DNA of 13,032 nt from Oscillospiraceae bacterium. Its GTDB lineage: Bacteria; Bacillota; Clostridia; Oscillospirales; UBA929. Shown piece by piece: positions 12,479 to 13,032 of this stretch. Positions within the stretch are counted from its first letter, which is position 1. Each line of letters begins with the position of its first letter. Location: the NCBI GenBank assembly GCA_031289065.1, contig JAITQI010000176.1, positions 1 to 13,032 on the forward strand. Direction: 5' to 3'. Both the position numbers and the translations under genes were made by a program. The notes under the pieces are model-generated. The model made no database searches. It saw only the letters and a program-made list of their open reading frames with translations, and was not told where the DNA came from.

Positions 12479-13032
12479 GCTCTCCGCCTCCCCCAAAACC
12501 GGCGCCCGCTTCGGAGCGCAAATAATCCGCCGTGGCGCCAAAAAACCGCTGTGTGTTCTCCAGGTGAAGAATGCGGTTGGCGTATTGCACCGCGCTTTGT
12601 ATGTCATGGGACACCATAATAATGGTGATCCCCATATTCCGGTTGATGTCCGCGATCAGCCGGTACAAATCGGCCGTCGCCGCGGGATCCAGCCCGGCGG
12701 TGGGTTCGTCCAGAAGCAGGGCTGTTTTCGTGGCGCACAGCGCCCGGGCCAGCAGGACGCGCCGCTGCTGACCGCCGGACAGTTCCCGATAGCATTTGCC
12801 CCGCAGCCCCTCGACGCCGAGGCATTTGAGATTTTCCGCCGCCGCCGTTCTGTCCGCCCGGGAATAGAAGGGCCGCAGGCCCCGTGCGCCGAGGCGGCCC
12901 GACAGGACCACCTCGTGCACGTTGGCGGGGAAATCTTTCTGAGCGGCGGTTTGCTGGGGCAGATAGCCGATTTCGTTTGCTTTTAGGCCGTCGCCCATCA
13001 GGACGCTTCCGCTCCTCGGCGCTTTGAGACGC
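12471..13032 (-). CDS. znuC: Zinc/manganese ABC transporter ATPase, 5'-partial
   Basis: ATP-binding subunit of the same importer. The frame is open to the right edge, so about the first 40 residues with the Walker A loop lie outside. The first visible residues (RLKAPRSGSVLMG) are the stretch that normally follows it. In the 186 residues visible, the Q-loop is GYLPQQ (22-27), the ABC signature LSGGQQRRV (84-92), Walker B ALLLDEPTAGLD (104-115, catalytic E109) and the H-loop VSHD (H142). All are intact. The Gly-rich tail ends at 12471, overlapping the znuB start by 8 bases. The promoter and any Zur/MntR site lie outside the window. Confidence 0.93.
   Translation of the reverse strand, partial: RLKAPRSGSVLMGDGLKANEIGYLPQQTAAQKDFPANVHEVVLSGRLGARGLRPFYSRADRTAAAENLKCLGVEGLRGKCYRELSGGQQRRVLLARALCATKTALLLDEPTAGLDPAATADLYRLIADINRNMGITIIMVSHDIQSAVQYANRILHLENTQRFFGATADYLRSEAGAGFGGGGEHV

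Noticed and set aside
10976..12619. A 547-codon open frame on the + strand opposite the permease and lipoprotein genes
   Set aside because: The His/Gln/Gly-rich, featureless product mirrors codon bias of the real - strand genes, which carry clear family motifs and ribosome sites.

Overview
The window is GC-rich, densely coded DNA that looks like a chromosome segment from a Gram-positive, spore-forming member of the Clostridia, perhaps Oscillospirales/Ruminococcaceae-like. The basis for this is the dgkA-era-recO order, a lipobox lipoprotein, a DUF1292 protein, a BofC-type domain, a cytoplasmic Csp-like subtilase and strong AGGAGG-type ribosome sites. The assignment is inference; no rRNA or other marker gene is present. 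I see no mobile element, CRISPR array or tRNA.

Region 1 (1-3450, + strand) is a compact housekeeping cluster: the end of dgkA (undecaprenol/diacylglycerol kinase), era (ribosome-assembly GTPase, overlapping dgkA by ATGA), recO (recombination mediator), ispD and ispF (two MEP-pathway isoprenoid enzymes). It ends at a strong hairpin at 3418-3449.

Region 2 (3501-5771, - strand) is a tight three-gene operon. It reads from a near-consensus promoter at 5744-5771: a HAD-family phosphatase, a zinc cyclase/kynurenine-formamidase-like hydrolase (GTGA overlap), and a TIM-barrel protein of unknown function. The substrate of this gene set is not known to me, and it is the best candidate for an undescribed metabolic unit.

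Region 3 (5844-9737, + strand) diverges from region 2. It holds an OmpR-type response regulator, a membrane histidine kinase and an intact S8 serine protease of the Csp (germination protease) type. The protease ribosome-binding site lies in one arm of a 10-bp perfect inverted repeat.

Region 4 (9738-10144) has no protein gene. It holds two adjacent perfect hairpins (a bidirectional terminator zone) and, on the - strand, a 214-nt structured RNA. The RNA has a textbook sigma-A promoter whose predicted start falls exactly on the first base of a closing stem. Its architecture fits 6S RNA (SsrS).

Region 5 (10145-13032, - strand) runs from the right edge: znuC (partial) and znuB of a zinc/manganese ABC importer, and a lipoprotein with a Cys-Cys motif resembling the DUF1980/TIGR03943 family. 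These are followed by a membrane-anchored BofC C-terminal-like protein and an acidic DUF1292 protein with its own promoter.
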